Below the pieces are notes generated by a model. That model searched no databases. It was not told the origin of the DNA and saw only the letters and a program-made list of their open reading frames with translations. The position numbers were made by a program, and so were the translations under genes. A stretch of 64,000 bases of DNA from Dickeya fangzhongdai (lineage in GTDB: Bacteria > Pseudomonadota > Gammaproteobacteria > Enterobacterales > Enterobacteriaceae): positions 2,294,001 through 2,358,000 of the forward strand of contig NZ_CP025003.1 of the NCBI RefSeq assembly GCF_002812485.1. Reading direction: 5' to 3'. Positions 1 through 8,344 of the stretch are shown in pieces. Position 1 is the stretch's first letter, and each line of letters begins with the position of its first letter.

Positions 1-1
1 G

Positions 2-709
2 TATTACCACCACGCCGTCGATCTGGATGGCGAAGAGTGTGCGGCGCTGGCGACGTTGTCGGCTCGTACCGGCGCCACGCTGGTGGTGGGCGCCATTGAA
101 CGTGACGGCAACACGCTATATTGCACGGCGTTGTTTTTCACGCCGGAGGCCGGGCTGGCGGGCAAGCACCGCAAACTGATGCCCACTGGCGCCGAGCGGC
201 TGATCTGGGGGCAGGGCGACGGTTCCACCTTGACGGTGCTGGATTCACCGGTGGGTAAAGTCGGCGCGGCGATCTGTTGGGAAAACCACATGCCATTGCT
301 GCGTATGGCGATGTACGGCAAAGGGGTACAGATCTGGTGCGCGCCGACGGTGGACGAACGCGATATCTGGCAAGCCTCGATGCGGCATATCGCCCACGAA
401 GGGCGCTGCTTCGTGATTACCGCCTGTCAGGTGCAGCCGTCGCCTGCCGCGTTGGGCATTGAGGTGCCCGGCTGGGATCCGCAACGGCCGCTGATCAACG
501 GCGGCAGCCTGATCGTCGATCCGCTGGGCAACGTACTGGCCGGGCCGCTGACCGGTCAGGCCGGCTTGCTGACGGCGGAAATCGACACCGACCTGCTGGT
601 CGGCGCCCGTTATGACCTGGACGTGGTCGGCCACTACGCCCGGCCGGACGTGTTCTCGCTGACGGTGGATGAGCGGGAGCGGAAGGCGGTGAGGTATTGG
701 GGGGATTAG
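2..709 (+). CDS. Nitrilase family carbon-nitrogen hydrolase, 5' part missing
   Basis: This is the C-terminal 235 or so residues of a nitrilase-superfamily enzyme, which hydrolyses a nitrile to a carboxylic acid (or acts on a related amide). The reading frame is open from base 2, so the gene begins before the window; full-length nitrilases have about 300-350 residues. Two of the three catalytic elements are visible. The lysine lies in the KHRKLMPTG motif near bases 164-175, and the nucleophilic cysteine in GAAICWEN has its codon at 275-277. The glutamate of the triad should lie in the missing N-terminal part. Further nitrilase-like motifs are the I-W-x-A-P-T segment after the cysteine and the D-P-x-G-x-V-L-A-G-P segment. 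The substrate cannot be deduced. The next gene is on the other strand, so this gene ends its transcription unit here. Confidence 0.9.
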   Translation, partial: YYHHAVDLDGEECAALATLSARTGATLVVGAIERDGNTLYCTALFFTPEAGLAGKHRKLMPTGAERLIWGQGDGSTLTVLDSPVGKVGAAICWENHMPLLRMAMYGKGVQIWCAPTVDERDIWQASMRHIAHEGRCFVITACQVQPSPAALGIEVPGWDPQRPLINGGSLIVDPLGNVLAGPLTGQAGLLTAEIDTDLLVGARYDLDVVGHYARPDVFSLTVDERERKAVRYWGD

Positions 710-874
710 GCTTTACAGGCTGTTATTGAATCTGGCGATTAGGGCGTATTTTAAATTCTTGGGAGTGATTACTTATCCATTTTACATCGATGAGTGGTGA
801 TGCCCCTCTTAATTAGGGTGGGCTTTAGCCCGCCCCAGTAAAGAAGCGAACAAGTTGAACCGTTTGTTATGTTG

Positions 875-1204
875 TTATGTGCGACGGCGGGCATCGATTT
901 CTTCGGCATATAACTTTTTGGCTTTTTCCGCCACCGCACTCAGTAGTGATTCGAGCTTAACGTTAGCTGTTTGAATCTGCTCTTCTGTTATTTTGTGGCC
1001 ATTCATTGGGTGAATAACCAGATCATTGATGCTACCCATACCACCAAATGCTGATAAAATACCTTCAATACCCCTGAAGTCGGATCCGCGGATTAACTCA
1101 GCATCTTTTTCAAACCAATGTGCCCAATGTTTCTCACCTACGGATAGTAGAAAGTCTATAAATACCTGAAGGTCTTGGGATAATGCTTCGACATCTGGAT
1201 GCAT
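875..1204 (-). CDS. Small hypothetical protein (DUF6966-like)
   Basis: A 109-residue acidic, mostly helical protein without signal peptide or membrane segment. The middle part, with HWAHWFEKD and later LSAFGGMGSINDLVI, resembles a small family of unknown function that I recall as DUF6966; that name is from memory. The ATG at 1202-1204 is chosen as start because TTAGG lies six bases upstream; a TTG eight codons earlier has no comparable ribosome site. The gene is isolated: about 230 bases separate it from the next minus-strand gene. Base use is more AT-rich than the core genes, in line with acquisition. Proteins of this type are often found as lone accessory genes, sometimes beside toxins or defence genes, but no function can be assigned here. 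Confidence 0.65.
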   Translation of the reverse strand: MHPDVEALSQDLQVFIDFLLSVGEKHWAHWFEKDAELIRGSDFRGIEGILSAFGGMGSINDLVIHPMNGHKITEEQIQTANVKLESLLSAVAEKAKKLYAEEIDARRRT

Positions 1205-1460
1205 ATGACACCTAACTAGCTGTATCAAATAGTAAATCTCGTTGGGGGGAACTCAGCCCTATGTAATGAAAGGAGAAGTAGCCTGCTAGTCAATTTGTAT
1301 CAAACCCTAGTGCAACACATGTTATGAAATATTCCACAAGGAAATAGTCTTGAAATTGTTTTCGCGAGTACCGTACGTAGTTAGTTGCTATTTTTTCCAA
1401 TTTACTCAATTTCCTATTTGAATATAACGTTTGATGTGAGGAGGCTTCTTGGCTAAAGGA

Positions 1461-2453
1461 TTAGATGTGCAGCTTAATCTGTGCGGCAACTTTTTCAACG
1501 ATATCCACGGAAGCATTGTCATGGCTAGAAACCAGCCACGATTCATGCTCTCTGCTGTAAAGACAGATATGCAACTTAGGTGAGGTTAGAGCCTCAGTCA
1601 CTACGGCCATTCGATAAAGTGGGTGAGCTTCAGACCAAGCCTTAAATTCATTTGGGGATAGCTCAACATGGGGATTTGAGCCCGATAAACCTTTCACCTC
1701 AATTCGCAATTTTGTTTTATGTTGAGATGCCTCCAGATCCCAGCCAACATTATCCTTTTCCACGCTGATTAGCTCGTAGCCAAGTTCTTCGTAGTACTTC
1801 CAAACCAAGTTAATGGCAGTCTTTTCAACCTTAGCGTTATGCTCAGGATCTGTAGTGCGTATACTTCTCGATTTGTGCGTTGGCCGGTTTCCTTTTGATA
1901 ATGCATCTATATCAGCCGCGATTTTACGACCAATTTTAGAATCCCCGTACCATACGTTTGACTGGCCAATGCTGCCTTGTGTTTTTCTCTGAATTTGATA
2001 CGTGCGTTCATCAACAGGAAGTAGTTTGGCATCCTCCGATCGCACACGAATTCGGTACCCATAGAGTCCGTTCTTCGAATGCAGTGCTGACACCGATTTA
2101 AATCTCTGGTACTCACGAAACACCGTTGCATCTTTGTACCAACCAACCACTACTGTTCCGCCTTCTGGGCGTTTGGCCGTCCAAATGACTAGGACGTCTT
2201 CAACGACATCATCATCTTTGGATGCGTTTCCATTAACAATATTTTCTAGTTTTATGCTTCCTGCGCTGGCAGATCGCTGCCCACGAGCAGGCTGTACATA
2301 GCCATAAACAGTTCCTTTGTGGCTATGGAAATTACAAACCTCATGGCCCATACCTTCTTCTTTAACGAATGAGCCGCCGCCGCGTATTTGATCCGCTTTA
2401 GTATTTCCTTGGTATGACTCCATCCAGCCTGTATTGCAGAACAGATATTTCAT
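1461..2453 (-). CDS. DUF3883 protein, candidate modification-dependent restriction nuclease
   Basis: A 330-residue protein in two parts. Residues about 205-320 form a DUF3883 domain: a helix beginning EKTAINLVWKYYEELGY, then G-W-D-L-E-A, then R-I-E-V-K-G-L. The D-(x)n-E-x-K arrangement is the signature of the PD-(D/E)xK restriction-endonuclease fold. The N-terminal 150 residues contain YQGN, GHEVCNF, VLVIWTAKRPEGGTVVVGWY and RVRSEDAKLLP. They look like a PUA/EVE-type fold used by several modification-dependent nucleases to read altered bases; that assignment is an inference. No methyltransferase, McrB-like GTPase or helicase lies beside it, so it would act alone in the manner of type IV restriction. 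It is AT-rich relative to its surroundings and sits next to a tRNA gene, both signs of transfer. The promoter was not identified. Confidence 0.7.
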   Translation of the reverse strand: MKYLFCNTGWMESYQGNTKADQIRGGGSFVKEEGMGHEVCNFHSHKGTVYGYVQPARGQRSASAGSIKLENIVNGNASKDDDVVEDVLVIWTAKRPEGGTVVVGWYKDATVFREYQRFKSVSALHSKNGLYGYRIRVRSEDAKLLPVDERTYQIQRKTQGSIGQSNVWYGDSKIGRKIAADIDALSKGNRPTHKSRSIRTTDPEHNAKVEKTAINLVWKYYEELGYELISVEKDNVGWDLEASQHKTKLRIEVKGLSGSNPHVELSPNEFKAWSEAHPLYRMAVVTEALTSPKLHICLYSREHESWLVSSHDNASVDIVEKVAAQIKLHI

Positions 2454-2810
2454 TTCCCACTCCTTGGAATATCTAACTTGCTACAAACCTCTTTAACTAC
2501 TTGCATGCAGGTTCGCTATATCCCGTAGCCAATCGGTACGGACAGATATAACCACCTATAACACACATAAACCATATCAAAAACTTGTCTTTGGCAGAAA
2601 CCAACCACTATTCACTATTAGAAATGTGAAATTTATCAATTGTGCTTATGGCTTGCCACTTATTCAGGTTTTACGTTTTGTGGTTTAAGAGACGTGAATC
2701 AGATTGTGGCAGTACTTGCAGGCGGTGGATACTGACCTATGATGGCCCCAAAACAACGAGCCGTTTTACCGAACCCTGTCGAGGATTCTCGTCAGGCCTA
2801 TCATCGGTTT
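2454..2810. other. AT-rich intergenic stretch without recognisable gene
   Basis: About 360 bases lie between the start of the DUF3883 gene and the terminator of tRNA-Ser. Both strands are broken by stop codons apart from short frames, and the 81-codon frame beginning at 2739 runs through the terminator and the tRNA, so it is not a gene. The promoter of the DUF3883 gene must lie here, but I cannot pick it out with confidence. Confidence 0.5.
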
Positions 2811-2852
2811 AAAAACAAAAACCCCAGACTTTCGTCTGGGGTTTTTGTTTTT
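2811..2852 (-). terminator. Intrinsic terminator of tRNA-Ser (perfect palindrome, bidirectional)
   Basis: An 8-bp GC-rich stem (2822-2829 with 2834-2841) closes a TTTC loop. It is flanked by an A-rich 11-mer and its exact T-rich complement. In the minus direction it follows the tRNA 3' end by five bases and ends in T5-G-T5, a textbook intrinsic terminator. The symmetric flanks mean it can also stop plus-strand transcription. Confidence 0.92.
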
Positions 2853-2856
2853 AATC

Positions 2857-2946
2857 TGGCGGTGAGGGAGGGATTCGAACCCTCGATACGTTTTCACGTA
2901 TACACACTTTCCAGGCGTGCTCCTTCAGCCACTCGGACACCTCACC
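2857..2946 (-). tRNA. serX: tRNA-Ser, anticodon GGA
   Basis: A 90-base class II tRNA on the minus strand. The 5' acceptor strand GGTGAGG pairs with CCTCACC, followed by discriminator G and an encoded CCA. The anticodon loop CTGGAAA gives anticodon GGA, which reads UCC and UCU. The long variable arm (TACGTGAAAACGTA region) is typical of serine tRNAs, and the T-loop GGTTCGAACC is standard. In E. coli serX also lies upstream of ghrA-ycdX, which supports the name. tRNA 3' ends of this kind are common phage and island integration sites. Confidence 0.97.
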
Positions 2947-2977
2947 GGGTCGTTGCCATCAGGGGCAACGGGGCGCT

Positions 2978-3006
2978 ACTCTAGGGAAAATCCGCTGCAG
3001 CGTCAA
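2978..3006 (-). promoter_or_regulatory. Sigma70 promoter of tRNA-Ser with GC-rich discriminator
   Basis: On the minus strand TTGACG (3001-3006) and TAGAGT (2978-2983) are separated by exactly 17 bases. The -10 is followed by a GC-rich AGCGCCCC discriminator, the typical signature of a stringently controlled stable-RNA promoter. Transcription would begin about 25 bases before the tRNA 5' end. A small hairpin (GTTGCC / GGCAAC, near 2951-2970) lies in the leader. Confidence 0.8.
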
Positions 3007-3218
3007 CAGACTTCTTTCATAAAAACGTGCGTTTAGCCAAACTTAGCGCAATGTGCTGCTTTACTCACCAGTTCGTCTTGTTGACCGGTGGTTCGGGCGT
3101 GCAACGAGGTGGCATATGTTTCACTTCTGTTAATTTGTGGTTATCGCGCCGACGCCTCGGCTGTGCCGGTGCGGGATAAATGCTATGCTGGCTTATCAAT
3201 GCCGAGTCAGGAGAAACC

Positions 3219-3956
3219 ATGTATCCCGTCGATTTACACATGCACACCGTCGCCAGCACCCACGCCTACAGCACCCTGCATGACTACGTGGCTGAAGCCA
3301 AAGCCAAACAGATCCGCCTGTTTGCGATTACCGATCACGGACCGGATATGGCGGATGCGCCGCATTACTGGCATTTCATCAATATGCGCGTCTGGCCGCG
3401 CGTCGTGGACGGTATCGGCATCCTGCGCGGCATTGAAGCCAACATCAAGAATCTGGCGGGCGATATTGATTGCACCGGGCCGATGCTGGATTGCATGGAC
3501 CTGATTATCGCCGGTTTCCACGAACCGGTGTTTCCTCCGCAGGACCGCGATACCCATACCGAAGCGATGATTGCCGCGATGGCGCAGGGCTCGGTGCATA
3601 TCATTAGTCATCCCGGCAACCCCAAATTCCCGATTGATATCCGCGCGGTTGCGCAAGCCGCCGCCAAATATAACGTAGCGCTGGAACTGAATAACTCGTC
3701 GTTTACCCATTCCCGTAAGGGCAGCGAGCCGAATTGCCGAGCGGTGGCCGAAGCGGTGCGCGATGCCGGCGGTTATCTGGCGCTGGGGTCGGATTCGCAT
3801 ATCGCCTGGTCGCTGGGCGAGTTTCCGCATTGTGAACGCATTATGCGGGACGTTGATTTTCCGCAGGATCGCGTGTTGAATGTCAGCCCGCGTCGGGTGC
3901 TGGATTTTCTGGAGCAGCGCGGTAAGCCCGCGATTCCGGAGTTTGCGGATTTGTGA
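3219..3956 (+). CDS. ycdX: PHP-domain zinc phosphatase YcdX
   Basis: A 245-residue cytosolic phosphatase of the PHP family, the same length as E. coli YcdX. All nine ligands of the trinuclear zinc site known from the E. coli enzyme are present: H7, H9, H15, H40, E73, H101, H131, D192 and H194. The ATG at 3219 is the start because it matches the family N-terminus [10 protein letters not shown] and is preceded by CAGGAG at a good distance; an in-frame ATG 13 codons earlier lacks both. YcdY, its activating chaperone, is encoded 46 bases downstream, so the two form one operon as in E. coli. The physiological substrate is not settled; in E. coli the pair has been linked to swarming. Confidence 0.96.
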   Translation: MYPVDLHMHTVASTHAYSTLHDYVAEAKAKQIRLFAITDHGPDMADAPHYWHFINMRVWPRVVDGIGILRGIEANIKNLAGDIDCTGPMLDCMDLIIAGFHEPVFPPQDRDTHTEAMIAAMAQGSVHIISHPGNPKFPIDIRAVAQAAAKYNVALELNNSSFTHSRKGSEPNCRAVAEAVRDAGGYLALGSDSHIAWSLGEFPHCERIMRDVDFPQDRVLNVSPRRVLDFLEQRGKPAIPEFADL

Positions 3957-4002
3957 CGTTGTCACCTAGACGTGCCGTCATGTCTTTTTACAGGTTGATG
4001 AG

Positions 4003-4578
4003 ATGAATGAATTTTCCGTAGTGTGCCGTATTCTCGGCACGCTGTTTAACCGCCCGCCGCAGGATCCGCTGCTGGCGCCGTTGTTTAATCTGATTGCGCA
4101 AGGCAAGCTGGCGCAACAATGGCCGCTGGCGCAGGATGAGCTGATGGCGCGCTGGCAGCGCAGCGTTGATTTGCCGGCGATGAGCGCTGATTATGACGCA
4201 TTATTCGGCGCGCAGCCGTCGGTGCCGCCGCGACGTTCCAGTTGGGATCCGGCAGAGCAGGAAGCTGAGGTGCGCGCGTTTTTGCAACAGCGTGGCATGC
4301 CGCTGGGCGACGGGCCGGTGGACCATTTCGGCGCCTTGCTGTTGGCCGCTTCCTGGCTGGAAGATCAGGCGAAGGAGGATGAAACCGCCGCGCAGTCGGC
4401 ATTTTTTGACCGCTACCTGCTGACATGGAGCGATCGCTTTCTGGGCAAGGTGGAAAGCCATGCCACCACCGCGTTTTATCGTACGCTGGCGATCATTTGC
4501 CGTGAAGCGCTGGAAGCGATGCGGGATGAGCTGGCGGAAGACGACGAAGAGTCGGATGACGAGGCGTCTGAACAGTAA
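4003..4578 (+). CDS. ycdY: TorD/DmsD-family chaperone YcdY
   Basis: A 191-residue all-helical protein of the TorD/DmsD chaperone family. Unlike its relatives, which mature molybdoenzymes, E. coli YcdY is reported to increase the activity of the zinc protein YcdX, probably by assisting metal loading. Family features seen are the N-terminal MNEFSVVCRILGTLF, the central YDALFG, the PPRRSSW segment, and the conserved D-H-F/I-G-x-L-L-L-A-A-S-W-L-E motif near residue 108-120. The C-terminus is a run of acidic residues, slightly longer than in E. coli (184 residues). It follows ycdX in the same operon, and a bidirectional terminator comes directly after it. Confidence 0.95.
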   Translation: MNEFSVVCRILGTLFNRPPQDPLLAPLFNLIAQGKLAQQWPLAQDELMARWQRSVDLPAMSADYDALFGAQPSVPPRRSSWDPAEQEAEVRAFLQQRGMPLGDGPVDHFGALLLAASWLEDQAKEDETAAQSAFFDRYLLTWSDRFLGKVESHATTAFYRTLAIICREALEAMRDELAEDDEESDDEASEQ

Positions 4579-4612
4579 AAAGTAGGTGGCGAACGCCACC
4601 CGTTTGTTTCTT
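4577..4612. terminator. Bidirectional terminator between ycdY and yceB
   Basis: The stem GGTGGC / GCCACC (4585-4590 with 4595-4600) closes a GAAC tetraloop. T-rich sequence follows on the plus side (4602-4612) and an A-run precedes it (4577-4581), so it can end both convergent genes. Confidence 0.8.
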
Positions 4613-4623
4613 ATCGGTCAACA

Positions 4624-5187
4624 TTAGTCGGTCAACATGATAACCAACTGGCCGGGCTTCACTTCGATGCCTTTGGCCAGTTTCTTCGCCAGCGCTTCTT
4701 TGTTGTTGCGCTCCGGGTTCAGCACGTAGGCGGGTTTTTGGTCAAAGTAGCTTTTCAACGACTGATTCAGGTAGGGCGTCAGCGTTTGCAGCACCGTTTG
4801 TAATTTCTCCGGCTGAACGCTGTAATCCACCAATTCCATGTCTTTCAGATAGATGGCGCCTTCGTCCTTGTTGAACACCGGCTGCGCTTTCAGCGTCAGT
4901 TTCATGTCTGCCTGCTGTTTACCCAGCAGCGAACTGATATCGACCTTGGCGTTGCCGCTCAGCGTCACTTTGCCGGGTTCCGCGCGACCGATCTGGCTGG
5001 TCAGCTCGGTCAGCGTAATTTGCGCATCCACCACGCCGGGAACGCCCAGTTGCTTCTGGTAGTCATTATGCTGTTGTAAATACTGATTGATTTCCTGCTC
5101 GCTCAGGCTGTATTGCGCCAGCTGGTTGCACCCGCTTATCAGCAGTGTCCCCAGCAGCGCCAGAGCGGCCAGTCCCGATTTTTTCAT
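4624..5187 (-). CDS. yceB: Outer lipoprotein YceB (DUF1439)
   Basis: A 187-residue lipoprotein. The N-terminus MKKSGLAALALLGTLLISGC is a type II signal peptide with lipobox L-I-S-G-C, so C20 becomes the lipidated residue. The mature part is a DUF1439 domain with conserved SLSEQEINQYLQQ and VSSLLG-like segments, plus a C-terminal region rich in lysine. The family forms a beta-rich, lipid-binding-like fold; its job in the envelope is unknown. The protein lacks aspartate at +2 (it has N-Q), which favours outer-membrane sorting by Lol. The gene is monocistronic, converges with ycdXY at a shared terminator, and lies downstream of grxB on the same strand with a separate hairpin between them. Confidence 0.94.
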   Translation of the reverse strand: MKKSGLAALALLGTLLISGCNQLAQYSLSEQEINQYLQQHNDYQKQLGVPGVVDAQITLTELTSQIGRAEPGKVTLSGNAKVDISSLLGKQQADMKLTLKAQPVFNKDEGAIYLKDMELVDYSVQPEKLQTVLQTLTPYLNQSLKSYFDQKPAYVLNPERNNKEALAKKLAKGIEVKPGQLVIMLTD

Positions 5188-5285
5188 TGTTATAACCTCT
5201 TGTTTTCCATGACTCCCTCGCCGAGCGAGGAATGCCGGCAGGGTGCGTTATTCCGGTGATATCGCCAATAGGAATAGACCTAAAC

Positions 5286-5313
5286 GCCGCCGTCAGCCGG
5301 TAGTGACGGCGGC
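5286..5313 (-). terminator. Hairpin after grxB, probable terminator
   Basis: A perfect 10-bp stem (5286-5295 with 5304-5313) follows the grxB stop by about ten bases on the minus strand. Only a short T-rich stretch (GTTTA) comes after it, so termination may be partial. Confidence 0.6.
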
Positions 5314-5322
5314 AACAAGGGG

Positions 5323-5970
5323 TTATTGCGCCTGTTCGATCAGCAGATCGATGTCGGCATTCTGGGACAGCGTGTTGCAGTAGGCGGCGACGGCCGGCGG
5401 GACATTGACGTCGGCGACGATGGTCAGTGAGCGCAGCAGGGCAAACAGATTGATGTCATCCAGCGACAGCGTGCCGTTGCACGCCTGCGGCGAAACAATC
5501 AGCGGCGCCAGCGCTTGCAGGTCGCCTTCCAGTTGGCTGATCAACGCGGCCGTCTGGCTGAAATGGGTATCGAAGCTGCCGATTTGCCCCTCTTTCTTGT
5601 GGATAAAGTAGTTGCGGCCGGCGTCGGTAGCGAACTCTTCGAAGTCGGCGCGGGAGAAACGCGGAATCAGCAGGCGCGGCGCGTATTCATACACCTTGCG
5701 GATCCAGGCATCGATGGCCGGATTGACGGGGCCGGTCAGTACCGGTTTGCCGTCCAGCGCGTCGACGTATTTCACGATATCCAGACTTTCCGGCATGTAG
5801 CTGCCGTCCTCTTTTTGCAGAATCGGCACCATTTTCTGACCAACCATCGAAATCGGCGTGGCTTCATCCTCGTTGGACAACACGCGCAATTCCACCGGCA
5901 ACTGCTTCAGGCCGAAAATCATGCGTGCCTTCACGCAGAAAGGACAATGTTCATAGACAAACAGTTTCAT
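5323..5970 (-). CDS. grxB: Glutaredoxin 2
   Basis: A 215-residue cytosolic glutathione-dependent oxidoreductase, the same length as E. coli GrxB. It has the N-terminal thioredoxin-like domain with the active-site motif C9-P-F-C12 and the cis-proline region M-V-G-Q-K-M-V-P-I-L, followed by an all-helical GST-like C-terminal domain. It reduces protein disulfides and mixed glutathione disulfides and is the atypical, large glutaredoxin of enterobacteria. The ATG at 5970 is the start: it gives the family N-terminus MKLFVYEHCPFC, and AAGGAG stands seven bases upstream. A longer frame reaching 6021 would add 17 residues absent from homologues. The gene is followed on the same strand by yceB after a hairpin. 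Confidence 0.97.
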   Translation of the reverse strand: MKLFVYEHCPFCVKARMIFGLKQLPVELRVLSNEDEATPISMVGQKMVPILQKEDGSYMPESLDIVKYVDALDGKPVLTGPVNPAIDAWIRKVYEYAPRLLIPRFSRADFEEFATDAGRNYFIHKKEGQIGSFDTHFSQTAALISQLEGDLQALAPLIVSPQACNGTLSLDDINLFALLRSLTIVADVNVPPAVAAYCNTLSQNADIDLLIEQAQ

Positions 5971-6069
5971 ACCGGAACTCCTTGGGTTGAGCGGCGTCGT
6001 ATCGGACGCTACCGCGATCATGATGTCGTGCGGGATTATCTATCGTCAGCGCCGGCTCGTCCATGTGCA

Positions 6070-6133
6070 ATGTACGTCGCAAAAAAATGTACGTCGCAAA
6101 AAATGTACGTTGAAAAAATGTTCGTCGTAGCCA
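6070..6133. repeat. Degenerate tandem repeat, about 4 units of 15-17 bp
   Basis: Four successive units start at 6070, 6087, 6103 and 6118, each opening with ATGT(A/T)CGT and ending with an A-run. The first two differ by only one A; the last is degenerate, and a fifth partial unit may begin at 6134. The array lies in the grxB-mdtH intergenic gap, upstream of grxB, and could vary in copy number between strains. Confidence 0.8.
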
Positions 6134-6162
6134 ATGTGCGCTGTAACCGGTGGAAATTGAAG

Positions 6163-6190
6163 ATAAAAGCGGGGCGACGAGAGCGCCCCG
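6163..6190 (-). terminator. Intrinsic terminator of mdtH
   Basis: A 7-bp stem (CGGGGCG at 6170-6176 with CGCCCCG at 6184-6190) is followed on the minus strand by CTTTTATCTT. It lies 28 bases after the mdtH stop codon. Confidence 0.78.
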
Positions 6191-6217
6191 TGCGATGGCA
6201 GGGTTTGGTGCGGTGGA

Positions 6218-7423
6218 TCAGTGCTCGCTCAGCATGGCGGGTTCGATGCGTTTCAGATGGAACTGCCAGTACAGGGCGGCCAGGGTCAGCATGCCGATGA
6301 TGCCCAGCATGCACCAGGGCAAGGCCGGTTGGCCGAGCGCCTTTCCGGTATCGAACAGCCAGCCGCCGCCGCTGTAGCCGAGCGCGCCGCCCAGCGCCAG
6401 CCCCATACGGCTGAACCCCATATAGCTGCCGCGGGCTCGGGCGTCGGCCAGCGATGCGCCCAGCGTTTCCCGCGCCGGCTCGGCGATGATGGAGCCAATG
6501 TAAAACAGCCCGATCAGACCCAACAGCCATTGCAGGCTGGTGACCATACCCATCGGAATCAGGCTCAGGGTCATGATGAACAGCCCGAACATTAGCCGCT
6601 GTTCCAGACGGTAGCGTTTTTCACTCCAGCGGGCGACCGGGTAAAGCAGCGTCAGCGATAGCGCGGCTTCAATGGCGTACATCCATTTCACCGCGGACGG
6701 CGTGCCGGCCAGTTCGTTAACCATGATCGGCATCATCAACAGCACCTGTACGCCCAGCATGAAGTAACCGGTCAGCGTCAGCACATAGACGACGAAGCGA
6801 CGGTCGCGCATTACCCGCATCATTCCTTCGCGAATCGGGGTACGAATGGTGGAAATGCGATAGGCGGGCAGCAGCAGGGCATTCAGCGCTGCCGCCAGCA
6901 CGAACACCGCCGCGCCGGCCCAGCACACTACCGAAAAGTTGTATTGCATCAACCAGCTACCGATCAGGGCGCCAATCACTGCGCCGGCGTTGTCCTGCAT
7001 CATTAACAGCGAGAAAAAGCGGCTGCGTTCGTGCGGCCGGGTCAGCTTGATGACCATCGCGTTGCGCGGCGGTTCGAACAACGTGCCGCCCAGCGCCGAT
7101 AGCACGCAGGAGAGCATCAGCATCAGCGGCGTAGTGGCCAGCGCCATGAACACAAAACCGGAGGCACGCAGCAGCATGCCGGTGACGATCATCGGTTTGG
7201 CGCCGAACCGGTCGGCGATGGCGCCGCCGAAAATGCCGAGCCCCTGCTGGGTGAATTGACGCAGACCAAGTGCTACCCCGACCGTTAGCGCCGCCCAGCC
7301 CATCTGATCGACAAAGCGAATGGAAATCAACGGAAATACCACGAAGAAACCCAATACCACCAGCATGTTATCCAGCAGCAGAAAATATTTACCCAGGCTG
7401 CGGGCCTGCGTCATCAATGACAT
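6218..7423 (-). CDS. mdtH: Major facilitator multidrug efflux protein MdtH
   Basis: A 401-residue inner-membrane proton-coupled exporter of the major facilitator superfamily with about 12 membrane helices; E. coli MdtH has 402. Near-identity to the family is clear at the N-terminus ([20 protein letters not shown]) and in the loop 2-3 motif [14 protein letters not shown]. Also conserved are the loop P-P-R-N-A-M-V and the C-terminal [18 protein letters not shown]. In E. coli overexpression gives resistance to fluoroquinolones such as norfloxacin and enoxacin. The gene is transcribed away from rimJ with about 310 bases between them. Confidence 0.96.
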   Translation of the reverse strand: MSLMTQARSLGKYFLLLDNMLVVLGFFVVFPLISIRFVDQMGWAALTVGVALGLRQFTQQGLGIFGGAIADRFGAKPMIVTGMLLRASGFVFMALATTPLMLMLSCVLSALGGTLFEPPRNAMVIKLTRPHERSRFFSLLMMQDNAGAVIGALIGSWLMQYNFSVVCWAGAAVFVLAAALNALLLPAYRISTIRTPIREGMMRVMRDRRFVVYVLTLTGYFMLGVQVLLMMPIMVNELAGTPSAVKWMYAIEAALSLTLLYPVARWSEKRYRLEQRLMFGLFIMTLSLIPMGMVTSLQWLLGLIGLFYIGSIIAEPARETLGASLADARARGSYMGFSRMGLALGGALGYSGGGWLFDTGKALGQPALPWCMLGIIGMLTLAALYWQFHLKRIEPAMLSEH

Positions 7424-7734
7424 GTTTCACCACGAGGAAAGAAGAAAGGAATGCAGCCTGTCTATTCTCTCGCCGATTGCGCCGTTGCGATAGAGTACCC
7501 GGCTAATAAATTTTTTTATCGTTCAACAGTTATCTGACGCGCAGTTTAAGAAAAAAAGTCAGTACGGCGTGTCGATTGTGCAATAACTCGGCGGTCATGA
7601 TTTTACGCTATGGAATTTATGTGTTTATAGTAAGCGCTATTGGTGATTTATCCTGTTATGGCGTCCGCCGCGTCGGCGTTGACCGCATCAATAAAATTTA
7701 TTCATCGACAATCCGTCACCTGAGGGGGGAAGGC
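7424..7734. other. Divergent intergenic region mdtH / rimJ
   Basis: This 311-base gap must hold the promoters of mdtH (minus) and rimJ (plus). It is AT-rich in the middle. The frame open from 7576 reads into rimJ, but it adds 53 residues not found in RimJ, so it is taken as leader. I see no hairpin or operator that I can name. Confidence 0.5.
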
Positions 7735-8319
7735 ATGTTTGGCTATCGCTCAACGACACCCAGGGTCCGTCTGACCACGGATCGGCTGGTGGTCCGTCTG
7801 GCGCACGAACGCGATGCCTGGCGTCTGGCTGAGTATTACGCGGAAAACCGTGATTTTTTGAAACCCTGGGAGCCGGTACGCGATGCCAGCCACTGTTACC
7901 CTTCCGGCTGGCAGGCGCGGCTGAGCGTGATCTGCGATATGCACAAACAGGGCAGCGCCTACTACTTTTTGCTGCTGGACCCGGATGAAAACGAGGTGCG
8001 GGGCGTCGCCAACTTCAGCAACGTGCTGCGCGGCTCTTTCCACGCCTGCTACCTCGGCTATTCGCTGGGTGAAAAGTGGCAGGGGCAAGGGATGATGTAC
8101 GAGGCGTTGCAGTCGGCGCTGCGCTACATGCAGCGTCAGCAACATATGCACCGCATCATGGCTAACTATATGCCGCACAATCAGCGCAGCGGCAACCTGC
8201 TGGCCCGGCTTGGGTTCGAAAAGGAAGGCTACGCCAAAAACTACCTGTTGATTGACGGCAAGTGGCAGGACCACGTGCTGACCGCCCTGACCAATAATGA
8301 ATGGACGCCGATGCGCTGA
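7735..8319 (+). CDS. rimJ: Ribosomal protein S5-alanine N-acetyltransferase
   Basis: A 194-residue GNAT-fold acetyltransferase, identical in length to E. coli RimJ. It acetylates the N-terminal alanine of ribosomal protein S5, and the E. coli protein also has an assembly role on the 30S subunit. Visible family motifs are [20 protein letters not shown] near the N-terminus, the acetyl-CoA-binding [15 protein letters not shown], and the C-terminal [18 protein letters not shown]. The ATG at 7735 was chosen because it gives MFGYRS as in homologues and follows GAGGGGGGAAGG. yceH begins 25 bases later, and mviM follows closely, so rimJ-yceH-mviM form one operon as in E. coli. Confidence 0.97.
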   Translation: MFGYRSTTPRVRLTTDRLVVRLAHERDAWRLAEYYAENRDFLKPWEPVRDASHCYPSGWQARLSVICDMHKQGSAYYFLLLDPDENEVRGVANFSNVLRGSFHACYLGYSLGEKWQGQGMMYEALQSALRYMQRQQHMHRIMANYMPHNQRSGNLLARLGFEKEGYAKNYLLIDGKWQDHVLTALTNNEWTPMR

Positions 8320-8344
8320 GCATGCGGGTGAATGAGGATGAGCC

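Larger units (their letters stand above)
729..2870. other. Candidate AT-rich islet next to tRNA-Ser, bounded by att-like repeats
   Basis: The stretch between the nitrilase gene and tRNA-Ser is visibly richer in A and T than both flanks. It contains only two minus-strand genes, neither of them core. Its right edge is the 3' end of the tRNA. At 729-746 there is a sequence that matches 2853-2870 (the last bases of the tRNA gene plus four flanking bases) at 15 of 18 positions, in the same orientation. That arrangement resembles attL and attR of an element integrated at a tRNA 3' end. No integrase is present, so this would be a decayed or mobilisable remnant. The match is short and could be chance. 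Confidence 0.4.

Noticed and set aside
816..835. Hairpin GGGTGGGC / GCCCGCCC as terminator of the nitrilase gene
   Set aside because: The stem is convincing, but no T-tract follows on either strand and it lies more than 100 bases after the stop codon, so the role is unclear.
2739..2984. 81-codon plus-strand frame near tRNA-Ser
   Set aside because: It reads through the intrinsic terminator and the tRNA gene itself, so it is a shadow of non-coding sequence.
5515..6530. Frames crossing the grxB-mdtH gap on both strands
   Set aside because: They arise from the tandem repeat region and antisense reading of grxB and mdtH; homology fixes the true genes and starts.
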